This document shows, in pieces, positions 17,564 through 25,397 of a stretch of 61,416 nucleotides of DNA. Both the position numbers and the translations under genes were made by a program. The stretch is from Rhodococcoides corynebacterioides (GTDB lineage Bacteria > Actinomycetota > Actinomycetes > Mycobacteriales > Mycobacteriaceae): the NCBI RefSeq assembly GCF_019834675.1, contig NZ_JABUBU010000019.1, forward strand, positions 1 through 61,416, given 5' to 3'. Each line of letters begins with the position of its first letter. Position 1 is the stretch's first letter. The notes beneath the pieces are model-generated. The model was not told the origin of the DNA. It ran no database searches and worked only from the letters and a program-made list of their open reading frames with translations.

Positions 17564-17655
17564 CGGCGCCCTCGAACGACTCCCCGGGTTCACGCTGTGC
17601 CCGTATAGTGCGAGCGGTTCCGTACCGAACGTTCCGAATCGACGAGGTGACTGCC

Positions 17656-18015
17656 GTGCCGTATCTCGGTCTGCTGACGATGGCCCTGCTGGTCTTCTGC
17701 CTGATCGACGTGATCACGGCCGACGACGGGGGTGTGCGCCACGTGCCGAAGATGGCGTGGCTCTTCGTCGTCCTGCTCCTTCCGCTGATCGGATCGCTAC
17801 TGTGGCTGACGGTCGGTAGGCCTATCGGCGCCGGGATCTGGGGCGGTAGCGAGCCGTCGCGACCCCGCTCGGGCTTCGCGGAGTACGACGTCCGGCCCGG
17901 TCGCGCCGTTGCGCAGAGTCCGCAGGCCGACGCCGAATTCCTGCGCCAGTGCCGGGCGCGTGCCGAGGAACAGCGCCGAGTGGAGCGGGAGCGCCGCCGC
18001 GCCGAAGGGTCGTGA
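17656..18015 (+). CDS. PLDc_N domain membrane protein
   Basis: The 119-residue protein is a phospholipase-D-nuclease N-terminal (PLDc_N) family member: helix 1 (about 2-18) followed by ITADDGGVRHVPKMAWLFVV, then helix 2 with LLLPLIGSLLWLTVGRP. The pattern of a short loop with K-x-x-W before the second helix and P-L-I-G-S-x-x-W is diagnostic. A charged Arg/Glu-rich C-terminal tail (about 85-119) is probably cytoplasmic and helical. GTG 17656 is chosen from GAGG 8 bases upstream. Members act as small membrane anchors or toxin-immunity/stress proteins; the role here is unknown. Confidence 0.75.
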   Translation: MPYLGLLTMALLVFCLIDVITADDGGVRHVPKMAWLFVVLLLPLIGSLLWLTVGRPIGAGIWGGSEPSRPRSGFAEYDVRPGRAVAQSPQADAEFLRQCRARAEEQRRVERERRRAEGS

Positions 18016-18116
18016 GCGGTCCGATCGTCCGTGTGCGCCCGATTATTCGCGTGCACGCGCCACGGGGTCGCCTCTAGGGTCTACGCGTCCGTTCCCCCCA
18101 CCCCGCGAGGTGCCCG

Positions 18117-19310
18117 ATGGCCGTCCACCCCGCCCGCCCGGCCGAGGCGGCGACGCTGCACATCGCCATGATCGGCACCACGGCCCCGAGTCACATCTAT
18201 CCGTCGCTCGCCGTGATCGCGGAGCTCGTGCGGCGGGGTCACCGAGTCACCTACGCGGTCGGGGAGTCGTTGGCCTCTCTCGTCGAGCCGACCGGCGCTC
18301 GGGTGGTGCCGTTCGATTCGCTTCTCCCGCAAGGCGAGGAGACCTGGCCGGACGACCCGGCTGCGGCGATGCACGTGTTCCTCGACGAGGCGATCGCCGC
18401 GTTTCCCGTGCTGACGACGGCGTACGACGGCGATCGTCCGGACCTGCTGCTCTACGACATCGGCGGACTGGCCGCACCGCTGCTCGGCGTCCGCTACGGC
18501 GTCCCCGCGGTCCAGCTGTCGCCCGCGTACGTCGCCTGGGACGGCTACGAGGACGATCTTGCCGACGTCCTCACCCCGATGCGGACGTCGGCGACCGGGG
18601 TCGCCTACCGCGAGGCGTACGCGGAATGGTTGCGCGACAACGGGATCGAGGCCGACCCGTGGGACTGGATCACGTATCCCGAGCACTGTCTGTCCCTGGT
18701 ACCGAGAATCATGCAGCCGCACGCGGATCGCGTCCGTGAGTCCGTGCGCTTCGTCGGACCCTGCCTGGATCCCGCCCGCCTGGCGGATAGGACGTGGTCG
18801 GCTCCGGTGGGACCCGTGCTCTACGTGTCCTTCGGCACCGGCTACAACGATCGACCGGACTTCTACCGGCTGTGCATCGAGACCTTCGGGAACACCCCGT
18901 GGCAGGTGGTGATGTCGATCGGGCGTCGTGTCGACCCTGCCGCTCTGGGACCGATTCCACCCAATGTCCAGGTGCACGAGCACGTTCCGCAGCTGGCGGT
19001 GCTCGAGTCGGCGCGCGTGTTCGTCACCCACGCCGGCATGGGCGGATGCACCGAATCACTGTGGTTCGGCGTGCCGACGGTCGCCATTCCGCAGGGGGTG
19101 GATCAATTCGCCAACGCGGCGATGCTCGACGAGATCGGAACGGGCGTCCACCTCCCGTTCGACGAGGTGACGGCGGAGACACTCCGGGCCGCCGTGGAGC
19201 GGGCAGTCGATCTGGAACCCCGCGCGGCCGAGATCCGCGCGGACGTCCGGGCGCACGGCGGTGTCGACACCGCGGCCGACGCCGTCGAGTCCTACGCACG
19301 ACTCCGCTGA
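18117..19310 (+). CDS. Macrolide-family (GT1) glycosyltransferase
   Basis: The 397-residue enzyme is a GT-B glycosyltransferase of the MGT group. The N-terminal acceptor domain begins HIAMIGTTAPSHIYPSLAVI with the catalytic His in the G-x-x-x-P-S-H region. The C-terminal nucleotide-sugar domain contains VLYVSFGTGYN, HEHVPQLAVLE and THAGMGGCTESLWFGVPTVA followed by PQGVDQFANA, the UDP-glycosyltransferase signature. MGT enzymes of actinomycetes glucosylate macrolides and thereby inactivate them, but rhodococcal members may act on other lipophilic acceptors. GAGGTG precedes ATG. The acceptor is unknown. Confidence 0.85.
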   Translation: MAVHPARPAEAATLHIAMIGTTAPSHIYPSLAVIAELVRRGHRVTYAVGESLASLVEPTGARVVPFDSLLPQGEETWPDDPAAAMHVFLDEAIAAFPVLTTAYDGDRPDLLLYDIGGLAAPLLGVRYGVPAVQLSPAYVAWDGYEDDLADVLTPMRTSATGVAYREAYAEWLRDNGIEADPWDWITYPEHCLSLVPRIMQPHADRVRESVRFVGPCLDPARLADRTWSAPVGPVLYVSFGTGYNDRPDFYRLCIETFGNTPWQVVMSIGRRVDPAALGPIPPNVQVHEHVPQLAVLESARVFVTHAGMGGCTESLWFGVPTVAIPQGVDQFANAAMLDEIGTGVHLPFDEVTAETLRAAVERAVDLEPRAAEIRADVRAHGGVDTAADAVESYARLR

Positions 19311-19342
19311 CGACGCGGCGGAAACCGACTACCGTGCCGGTC

Positions 19343-19777
19343 ATGCCGACCCGTATGGACAACGTCGGGATCGCGGTGCGGGACCTCGACGCCGCTGTCG
19401 CGTTCTTCACCGACCTCGGCCTCGAGGTCGTGGGTCGTGACACGGTGCAGGGCGAGTGGACCGACACGGCAGTGGGTCTGGACGGGAACCACTCCGACAT
19501 CGCGATGCTGCAAACGCCGGACGGTCACAGCCGTGTCGAGCTGTTCCACTACCGGCACCCGGAGCCGATCGAGACGGAACCGACCCGCCCCAACGAGATC
19601 GGGATGCATCGAGTCGCGTTCGAGGTCGACGACATCGAGGCCTCGCTCGCCATCGCGGCGCGGCACGGGTGTCACCCTCTCCGCGGTATCGCGGAGTACG
19701 ACGGCATCTTCCGCCTGACCTATCTGCGCGGTCCCAGCGGCATCATCGTGATGTTCGCGCAGCGCATCGGCGGCTGA
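19343..19777 (+). CDS. VOC-family (glyoxalase/bleomycin-resistance fold) protein
   Basis: The 144-residue protein has two beta-alpha-beta-beta-beta units typical of the vicinal oxygen chelate superfamily: MDNVGIAVRDLDAAVAFFTD at the start and HRVAFEVDDIEASLAIAARH in the second half, ending with YLRGPSGIIVMFAQ, where the penultimate strand usually carries a metal-binding Glu. Here the end reads IIVMFAQ, so that Glu is replaced, while His (NVGIAV lacks it) is also absent at the first position. Enzymatic metal binding is therefore doubtful and a ligand-binding role is possible. It lies 32 bases after the glycosyltransferase. Confidence 0.75.
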   Translation: MPTRMDNVGIAVRDLDAAVAFFTDLGLEVVGRDTVQGEWTDTAVGLDGNHSDIAMLQTPDGHSRVELFHYRHPEPIETEPTRPNEIGMHRVAFEVDDIEASLAIAARHGCHPLRGIAEYDGIFRLTYLRGPSGIIVMFAQRIGG

Positions 19778-20137
19778 GCCACCCGATCAGCGCGGCCGGC
19801 CGCGGATCTCCGATCGCAGCAGCGAGCCGCGGGACGAGCGACAGCGGTGTGGCGTTCTCGATCAGCCCCCGTTGCGGCCCGTCGACCACGTCGGACAGTC
19901 CCGGCGCCGGATCGGCCGACTCGGCCACCGCGAAGGTGGCGCCGCGGTCGGGGTGTTGCGGGCAGGCCGGAGGCCGGTCGGGGTGTTGCGCAGGCCGGAG
20001 GCCGGTCGGGGTGTTGCGGGCAGGCCGGAGGTCGGTCGGGGTGCTGCCGTCACAGAACTGTCCGGCTGGACCGGGACGGATCCCGGGCGGCGGCGAGGCG
20101 GCCTCGTGACCGTCCGCGAAGCTCTAGGGTCGGCCAC
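19778..20137. other. Intergenic region with tandem repeat
   Basis: This 360-base gap between the VOC gene and the amidase gene contains the imperfect tandem repeat at 19946-20048. A minus-strand frame at 19743-19928 has some coding character but no ribosome-binding site and runs into the VOC gene, so it is not annotated. Nothing else is visible. Confidence 0.5.
19946..20048. repeat. Imperfect tandem direct repeat, 28-30 bp unit, about 3.5 copies
   Basis: Units begin with GGTCGGGGTGTTGCGGGCAG and end GCCGGAGGCC: copy 1 at 19946-19975 (30 bp), copy 2 at 19976-20003 (28 bp, two bases lost after TTGCG), copy 3 at 20004-20033 (30 bp, one T for C change) and a partial copy at 20034-20048. It lies in non-coding DNA upstream of the amidase gene and is likely to vary between strains by slippage. 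Confidence 0.85.
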
Positions 20138-21613
20138 GTGAAGTTCGAGGAGTATCGCCGGTACGACGCCCTGGGTCTCGCCGAGTTGGTGCGAAACGGC
20201 GAGGTGACCTCGGGCGAGCTGGTCGAGGTCGCTCTGGCTCGTGCGCACCGCACCCATGCCGCGCTGAACGCCGTCGTGCAGTGGCAGGACGACGACGCCC
20301 GGTCCCGGTCCCGGACCGCGCTGTCGGGTCCGTTCGCCGGTGTGCCGTTCCTGCTCAAGGATCTCGCGCAGGCCCAGGCCGGCGTGGTCGAGACGGCGGG
20401 GTCACGCGCCTACCGAGACGCGCGGGCCGCGGAAACGGACACCGTGGTGCAGCGGTGGCTGGGCTCCGGTCTGGTGGTCATCGGACGGACCGCGGTCCCG
20501 GAATTCGGGGCGAAGGGGGTGACCGAATCCGATCTCTTCGGGCCCACCCGCAACCCGTGGGACACCACCCGCTCGCCGGGTGGATCGTCGGGTGGCTCCG
20601 CGGCGGCGGTGGCCGCCGGTGTGGTGCCCGCGGCCGGGGCGAACGACGGCGGCGGGTCCATTCGCATCCCGGCCGCCTATTCAGGACTCGTCGGGCTCAA
20701 GCCCGGTCGCGGGATCGTCCCCTGCGGACCGCGCTTCAGCGAGTTCTTCCACGGCGGCGCGGTGACCGGGGTGCTGACCCGCTCGGTGCGGGACTCCGCG
20801 GCCATGCTGGACGTCCTCCGAGGCTCGGACCCGGCGGCGCCGTACGTCACGCCGACCCTCCCGGACACTCATCTGTCCGCGCTGAACACCCCCGGGCCAC
20901 GCCTGCGTATCGGCATGCAGAGCACGTCGGCCCTCTGCGACGCTCCGGACCCGGAGGTGGTGGACGCTCTCCGGCGCACCCGCACGCTGTTGGTCGACCT
21001 GGGGCACGTCGTCGAGGACGTGCCGCCGCCGGTGGACGAGGAGGCCCTGGCGCGGGATTTCCTGCTGCCCTGGTTCGTGAACGTCGCGAGCGAGGTCGCC
21101 GCCATCGGATCGGCGCGGGCCGCGGACATCGAGCTGGACACGATGGTGATGGCCGAGCTGGGCCGACGCACCACGGCCGTCGATCACGACGCGGCGCTGG
21201 CCCGGTGGCACGACCACGTTCGCGCTCTGTCGGACTTCCACCGTCGGTTCGACCTGCTGCTGACCCCGACCACCGCGACGCCCGCGCCGCGGATCGGCGA
21301 GTTCGCGACGTCCGGGCCCGAACGACTCGGTGCTCGTGCGGCACTCGCCCTGCGTCTCGGGTCGGTGCTGGCCCGCGTGGGGGCCGTCGAGGCGGGCGTG
21401 ATGCGAAATCTGTCCGTGGTGCCCTTCACTCAGGCGGCCAATCTGACCGGGCGGCCCGCCCTGAGCGTGCCGCTGTTCCGCACCGCGTCCGGACTGCCGG
21501 TGGGATCGCACTTCGTGGCCCCGCCCGGCGGGGAGACGCAGCTCCTCCGCCTGGCCCGTGAGCTGGAGGAGGCGATGCCGTGGTTCGACGTCACGCCGCC
21601 GAACGTCGGGTAG
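20138..21613 (+). CDS. Amidase-signature family hydrolase
   Basis: The 491-residue enzyme belongs to the amidase signature (AS) family. The Ser-cisSer-Lys triad can be placed: Lys in [13 protein letters not shown] (about 73), cis-Ser in [15 protein letters not shown] and the nucleophile Ser in [20 protein letters not shown]. The usual GSD-x-x-G-S-I is [12 protein letters not shown] here. Members hydrolyse small amides, nylon oligomers (6-aminohexanoate cyclic dimer hydrolase is the closest pattern I recall) or carbamates; the substrate cannot be read. GTG 20138 is the first start in the coding-biased stretch. It follows the tandem-repeat region, so expression may be sensitive to it. Confidence 0.85.
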   Translation: MKFEEYRRYDALGLAELVRNGEVTSGELVEVALARAHRTHAALNAVVQWQDDDARSRSRTALSGPFAGVPFLLKDLAQAQAGVVETAGSRAYRDARAAETDTVVQRWLGSGLVVIGRTAVPEFGAKGVTESDLFGPTRNPWDTTRSPGGSSGGSAAAVAAGVVPAAGANDGGGSIRIPAAYSGLVGLKPGRGIVPCGPRFSEFFHGGAVTGVLTRSVRDSAAMLDVLRGSDPAAPYVTPTLPDTHLSALNTPGPRLRIGMQSTSALCDAPDPEVVDALRRTRTLLVDLGHVVEDVPPPVDEEALARDFLLPWFVNVASEVAAIGSARAADIELDTMVMAELGRRTTAVDHDAALARWHDHVRALSDFHRRFDLLLTPTTATPAPRIGEFATSGPERLGARAALALRLGSVLARVGAVEAGVMRNLSVVPFTQAANLTGRPALSVPLFRTASGLPVGSHFVAPPGGETQLLRLARELEEAMPWFDVTPPNVG

Positions 21614-21767
21614 CGACGGCCCCGTGTCCCGCGTCGGCAGGTCGATGTGCAGGCCCACAATGGAATCGGTGATCACTCACAAGGCGGAACAATGAAGCGA
21701 CGCAATGGATTCTGTCCATACTGGGCGCACGCGAGACCGATCGCGACATCACCAGAAGGAGACATAC

Positions 21768-21857
21768 GTGTTCAGCTTCCTCAATGGCCTGAGCTTCCTC
21801 AACTTCGACTTCGGCAACCTGCTGCCGTTGACGGATTTCCTCAAGATCGCGTCCTGA
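21768..21857 (+). CDS. 29-residue hydrophobic microprotein
   Basis: GTG 21768 is preceded by AGAAGGAGA with ideal spacing (about 6 bases), one of the best ribosome-binding sites in the window. The 29-residue product starts MFSFLNGLSFLNFDFG and ends FLKIAS. It has no charged residue except two Asp and one Lys, six Phe, seven Leu, and a near repeat (FSFLNGL / LSFLNFD). It has no signal peptide. A 40-base hairpin starts 15 bases after the stop, so the gene is a self-contained unit in the gap between amidase and Rieske genes. By size and composition it could be an envelope or pore-forming peptide or a toxin; no homologue is recognised. Confidence 0.6.
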   Translation: MFSFLNGLSFLNFDFGNLLPLTDFLKIAS

Positions 21858-21871
21858 TCGCGACTCGACGA

Positions 21872-21911
21872 GGTGCGTGTGCCGGCGACTCTCGTCGCCC
21901 GCGCACGCACC
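21872..21911 (+). terminator. Strong hairpin after the microprotein gene
   Basis: An 18-position stem pairs 21872-21889 with 21894-21911 around the loop TCTC: inner GGCGAC/GTCGCC and outer GGTGCGTGTGC/GCGCACGCACC, with one C-C mismatch and one G-T wobble. No T-run follows. It is the most stable hairpin seen in this part of the window and most likely ends the microprotein transcript. Confidence 0.75.
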
Positions 21912-21972
21912 CGGTCGGCGTCGGTCGGCGCCACCCGCCGAGCCCCAGCCGTCGCCCCTCAGCCTCGGAGCC

Positions 21973-22284
21973 TCAGCCGTCGACCAGACAGATCCACCCG
22001 TCCAGCAGTGAGACCCGCCGCGTCGACAGCGGAACCAGCGACCCGATCGCCCGCACCGCGGCGGAGTAGGGCGGGAAACCGAAGACCATTCCTTGCGGAC
22101 CGGTGTCCATCTTCCCGGTCCGAACGTCGTATTCGGCTCTATGTGAGGGACATTCGAGACAGCCGCGGTCCGTGACCCGTCCCCGTCCGAGCGTGGCCAG
22201 TTGATGTCGGCAGACGTTGCCCACGGTGAAGGGCGTGCCGTCGGGCAGTGTGCCGACCGCGAGGACCTGTCGCTCCTCGCTCAT
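21973..22284 (-). CDS. Rieske-type 2Fe-2S ferredoxin
   Basis: The 103-residue protein has both Rieske ligand boxes, C-R-H (VCRHQLATLGRG) and C-P-S-H (LECPSHRAEYDVRTG), which bind one 2Fe-2S cluster with two Cys and two His. Its size and lack of a transmembrane helix mark it as a soluble ferredoxin, as used by ring-hydroxylating dioxygenases or nitrite reductase small subunits. No partner oxygenase is adjacent. ATG 22284 is taken because the preceding residues do not fit the fold. It is divergent from a GNAT gene, 55 bases away. Confidence 0.85.
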   Translation of the reverse strand: MSEERQVLAVGTLPDGTPFTVGNVCRHQLATLGRGRVTDRGCLECPSHRAEYDVRTGKMDTGPQGMVFGFPPYSAAVRAIGSLVPLSTRRVSLLDGWICLVDG

Positions 22285-22339
22285 CGGTGCGACATACCCA
22301 CGGCGATCGTCCCCAATCGGCGGCGTCGACAATGGTGCG

Positions 22340-23083
22340 ATGACCGTTTCGGTGGTGACCCTGGCCGATCGTCCCGACCTGTTCGACTCGATGTGGTCGA
22401 TGCCCGATTCGTGGCCGGAATTCATGCTGCAGGACTCCTTGTCGTCGTTCTACTACCGGCCCGACGTCGTGACCCGCGTCGCCGATCACGTGGTGATCGC
22501 CCTCGACGGCGACGAGGTCGTGGGGAAGGGCTACGCGCTTCCGCTTCGCCTCGACCCGGACGCCCTCCCCGCCGACGGCTGGGACGCTGCGATCCGACTC
22601 GGCGTCACCCAGTCCTTCGCGGGAGTGGCCCCGACGGTGCTCTGCGCGCTCGAGATCGCGGTGCGGCCGGACCGGCAGGGGGACGGACTGTCGTCGCTGC
22701 TGCTCGGCGCCTTCCGACGCTGCGCCGCGCGGGCGGGCCTGCCGGAGGTGGTCGTCCCCGTGCGACCGACCGGGCCGATCGACCCCGAGGTTCCGATGAG
22801 CGAGTACGCGTCCCGCGTGCGTGACGACGGCCTGCCGGTCGACCCGTGGCTCCGGGTCCACGTCCGTGCGGGCGGACGCATCGCCGGGGTCGCTCCGCGG
22901 TCGATGGTGATCGCCGGCACGCTCGACGAGTGGCGTCGGTGGACCGGACTGCCGTTCGACCGATCCGGACCGATCGAGGTGCCGGGTGCTCTCGCCCCGG
23001 TGCTCTGCGACGTCGTCCGCGGCACGGCCGTGTACGTCGAAGCGAACGTGTGGGTGCGCCACCGGGCCGCCGCGGCGGGATAG
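22340..23083 (+). CDS. GNAT-family N-acetyltransferase-like protein
   Basis: The 247-residue protein carries a GNAT motif A: LEIAVRPDRQGDGLSSLLLG with R-x-x-G-x-G-like R-Q-G-D-G for the acetyl-CoA pyrophosphate, followed by a helix and VVVPVRPTGP. The first 90 residues include WSMPDSWPEFMLQD, a pattern seen in rhodococcal and mycobacterial proteins annotated as GNAT without known substrate. The C-terminal 60 residues form an extra domain (WRRWTGLPFDRSGPIEVPGA) typical of the same group. The acetyl acceptor is unknown. Confidence 0.7.
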   Translation: MTVSVVTLADRPDLFDSMWSMPDSWPEFMLQDSLSSFYYRPDVVTRVADHVVIALDGDEVVGKGYALPLRLDPDALPADGWDAAIRLGVTQSFAGVAPTVLCALEIAVRPDRQGDGLSSLLLGAFRRCAARAGLPEVVVPVRPTGPIDPEVPMSEYASRVRDDGLPVDPWLRVHVRAGGRIAGVAPRSMVIAGTLDEWRRWTGLPFDRSGPIEVPGALAPVLCDVVRGTAVYVEANVWVRHRAAAAG

Positions 23084-23093
23084 CGTTCCGCCC

Positions 23094-23429
23094 ATGGCAT
23101 GGTGGTTCCTGGTGGGTGCGATCGTGGCGGAGGTCGCGGCGACGTTGTCGATGAAGGGGTCGGAGAACGTCCCGGCGCTGTACGCGGTGGTGGTGATCGG
23201 CTATGCGACGGCGTTCGTGATGCTGGTGCAGGTGCTGAAGCGGGGCATGGGAATCGGTGTCGCGTACGGCATCTGGGGTGCCAGTGGCGTCGCTCTGACC
23301 GCGGTGCTGGCATGGGCGATCTTCGGCGAGACCTTCACACTCGTCATGGCGGGCGGCATCGCGCTCATCATCGCGGGTGTGCTGCTGGTCGAGACGGGCT
23401 CGCATCCTGCGGCGGAGGCCGAATCCTGA
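23094..23429 (+). CDS. SMR-family multidrug efflux subunit (first of pair)
   Basis: The 111-residue protein has four transmembrane helices and the SMR hallmarks: the essential Glu in helix 1 (AIVAEVAATLSMKGSE, Glu13), GIGVAYGIWGASGVALTAVLA in helix 3 and the final GGIALIIAGVLLVE helix. SMR proteins export quaternary ammonium compounds, guanidinium or polyamines by proton antiport as antiparallel dimers. Its stop overlaps the start of a second SMR gene (TGATG), so the two probably form an obligate heterodimer as in EbrAB. Confidence 0.9.
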   Translation: MAWWFLVGAIVAEVAATLSMKGSENVPALYAVVVIGYATAFVMLVQVLKRGMGIGVAYGIWGASGVALTAVLAWAIFGETFTLVMAGGIALIIAGVLLVETGSHPAAEAES

Positions 23430-23764
23430 TGCAGTACGCGTACCTCGTCGCCGCGATTCTGTTCGAGGTGACCGCAACGCTGTCCCTGCGCGGCGCGGTG
23501 GGCGGGCGGCGCGCGCTCTACGTCGTGGTGGCCGTCGGCTACGCCGTGGCGTTCGCGTCCCTGCTCGGCGCGCTGCGTGCCGGACTCGCACTCGGCGTCG
23601 CCTACGGCATCTGGGCGGCGGCGGGTGTAGCGCTCACCGCGGTCGCGTCGCGGTTTCTGTTCGCCGAACCGCTCACCCGACGCATGCTCGCCGGGATCGG
23701 ACTGATCGTGGTGGGCGTGCTTCTGGTGGAACTGGGCGCGGCAGCGCATACGATCACGCCGTGA
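23429..23764 (+). CDS. SMR-family multidrug efflux subunit (second of pair)
   Basis: This is a second 111-residue SMR protein with helix 1 Glu in ILFEVTATLSLRG (Glu13), LGVAYGIWAAAGVALTAVAS in helix 3 and IGLIVVGVLLVE in helix 4. Start ATG 23429 shares a base with the stop of the first subunit, and its own stop overlaps the GTG of the next gene (GTGA). The two subunits differ in loop charge (Lys/Arg-rich loops here, more acidic ends in the first), as expected for fixed opposite membrane orientation in a heterodimer. Confidence 0.9.
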   Translation: MQYAYLVAAILFEVTATLSLRGAVGGRRALYVVVAVGYAVAFASLLGALRAGLALGVAYGIWAAAGVALTAVASRFLFAEPLTRRMLAGIGLIVVGVLLVELGAAAHTITP

Positions 23765-24426
23765 CCGATCACGACCGTGCCGCCGCCCGCCGCGAGATCA
23801 CCGCGGCCCTGCTGGCTGCCTTCGACCGCCGCCACGACGTCCTGGACGCCATCGTCGAGGCCGACGATCGCGACCAGGCGGTGACCGCCATCGCCGCGCT
23901 GCTGGAGACGTCGCGCCTCGGGGGAGAAGCCGTCATGGGCATGGCCTTCGACCAGCTGACCAAGGACGCGCGGCGCCACAACGCCACCGAACTCGAGGAC
24001 CTGGATCGTCGCCTCACCTTCACCCTCGCCGAGCGCCCCGCCAGCGCGGGGGAGGGGCTGACCCTCCGTGCGTTCTCCGACGACGCCGACCGTGACCTGT
24101 TCGCGGCGCGCCTGGCCGACGTCGGCAGTGCCGGCGACGGGTCCGGCGGTGCCGCCGGCGACCTGGACACCGAGATCGCCTCGGCGCGTGATCGTTCCGA
24201 TTCGGAGCAGGCCGCGTGGTTCGTCGCGCGCGAGGGCGAGACGAGTGTCGGTCTGGTCTTCGGCGAACTCACCGGCGGCGAGATCGACCTGCGCGTCTGG
24301 ATCCACCCGGAACACCGTCGGAAGGGCTACGGCACTGCGGCGCTGCGCAAGTCGCGGTCCGAGATGGCGGCCGTCTTCCCGGGTGTGCCGATCGTGGTGC
24401 GCACACCCGCCGCCCGACCGTCCTGA
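23761..24426 (+). CDS. Fusion of a GyrA-tower-like helical domain with a GNAT acetyltransferase domain
   Basis: In this 221-residue protein residues about 5-85 (EITAALLAAFDRRHDVLDAI, DDRDQAVTAIAALLE, FDQLTKDARRHNATELEDLD) follow the pattern of the long coiled-coil segment of GyrA/ParC, where L-x-x-A-x-x-x-x-D-x-V-x-x-I-x-x-S/A-x-D-x-x-x-A precedes an L-R-R-L-T loop. Here the L-R-R-L-T is replaced by DQLTK. The C-terminal half is a compact GNAT domain with WIHPEHRRKGYGTAALRKS (acetyl-CoA loop R-K-G-Y-G). No Tyr-containing gyrase catalytic domain is present. It is coupled to the SMR pair (GTGA overlap), suggesting a link to the drug-efflux operon. Confidence 0.7.
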   Translation: MTDHDRAAARREITAALLAAFDRRHDVLDAIVEADDRDQAVTAIAALLETSRLGGEAVMGMAFDQLTKDARRHNATELEDLDRRLTFTLAERPASAGEGLTLRAFSDDADRDLFAARLADVGSAGDGSGGAAGDLDTEIASARDRSDSEQAAWFVAREGETSVGLVFGELTGGEIDLRVWIHPEHRRKGYGTAALRKSRSEMAAVFPGVPIVVRTPAARPS

Positions 24427-24458
24427 TCGACGGGCTCGATCGCGGGTAGTCGGGGAGG

Positions 24459-25397
24459 ATGCAGACCTTCCTCCCCGACCCCGGATTCAGCCGCAGCGCC
24501 CGGCTTCTCGACGATCGTCGGCTGGGCAAGCAGCGGGTGGAGACCTTCCAGATCCTGCGTGCCCTGATCTGGCCGAGCTACGGCTGGAAGAACCATCCGG
24601 CGGTGGTCATGTGGCGGGGTTTCACCCCGGCGCTGGTGGCCTACGGCGTGGCGACCTGCCGGGAGTGGGCGGCCCGCGGTCACGCCGAGGCGCTCGAGGC
24701 GCAACTGCTCGAGTTCACCGGGGGCGTCCGGCCCGACGTCGACGGGCTGCGGCGTACCGGGGACCTTCCGCCCTGGCTCGGTGACGACGCCGTGCACGCG
24801 AGCCACCGCCGCGCCCTGGCGGACAAGGGCCCGGATCTCTACCCGGTCGAGTGGCGCGGGCCGACCGGCTACGTCTGGCCCGGCTCGACGTACCCGCGGT
24901 GGCCCGTGCCGCTGCCCGCCCACCCCGCCACCGCCAGTGCGGCGGTCTCGCAGCTCGGGGAGTGGGGACTCCCCGCGGACCGCTTCGATCCGGGCGCGGC
25001 CGAGTGGTCGACCCTGCGCCGACTCGCTCGGGGTCTGGGCGACGACGCCACCGAGCCGCTCGATCGGTGGACGCTGCTGGCCGCCGCCCTGGTCGTCCCC
25101 GGCCGGGTGGCGGTGCTGCTCGACCGCCCGGCGCTCCCGCCCGACGACGCACTCCCGCCCGCGACGGAGCCTCGCGGCATCGTGTCCGGGTCGATCGCCC
25201 GGCAACCGACCGACGCCGACGTGACGGCGATGCGCGACGAGGCGGCGTCGTTCTCGCGTGTGTGCTGGTTCCGACGCGGTGACGATCCGGCCGCGAACGG
25301 TGTGGCGCTGGTGGTCACGGACGGGGCGCCCGTGCCCGCCGCGCTCGCATCGGTGCCGGTCCTGCGAGCGCCGCGGGAGCGGGCGTCGGACGCCTAA
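24459..25397 (+). CDS. MSMEG_6728-family protein, pyrimidine-dimer DNA glycosylase-like
   Basis: The N-terminal 110 residues (MQTFLPDPGFSRSARLLDDR, RLGKQRVETFQILRAL, NHPAVVMWRGFTPALVAYG) match the family named after MSMEG_6728, related to T4 endonuclease V-type pyrimidine-dimer glycosylases; R-L-G-K-Q-R-V-E and the N-H-P-x-x-x-M-W motif are its core. The usual family length is about 150-300 residues; this one has 312, with a poorly conserved C-terminal half. Enzymatic activity in UV-damage repair is plausible but not shown. The GGGGAGG before ATG is unusually close to the start. Confidence 0.7.
   Translation: MQTFLPDPGFSRSARLLDDRRLGKQRVETFQILRALIWPSYGWKNHPAVVMWRGFTPALVAYGVATCREWAARGHAEALEAQLLEFTGGVRPDVDGLRRTGDLPPWLGDDAVHASHRRALADKGPDLYPVEWRGPTGYVWPGSTYPRWPVPLPAHPATASAAVSQLGEWGLPADRFDPGAAEWSTLRRLARGLGDDATEPLDRWTLLAAALVVPGRVAVLLDRPALPPDDALPPATEPRGIVSGSIARQPTDADVTAMRDEAASFSRVCWFRRGDDPAANGVALVVTDGAPVPAALASVPVLRAPRERASDA

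Noticed and set aside
16897..17593. Minus-strand frames opposite 17033-17563
   Set aside because: Two overlapping minus frames lack third-position bias, whereas the plus frame has it.
19743..19928. Minus-strand 61-codon frame (MAESADPAPGLSDVV...)
   Set aside because: It has some coding flavour but no ribosome-binding site, overlaps the VOC gene end and matches no family.
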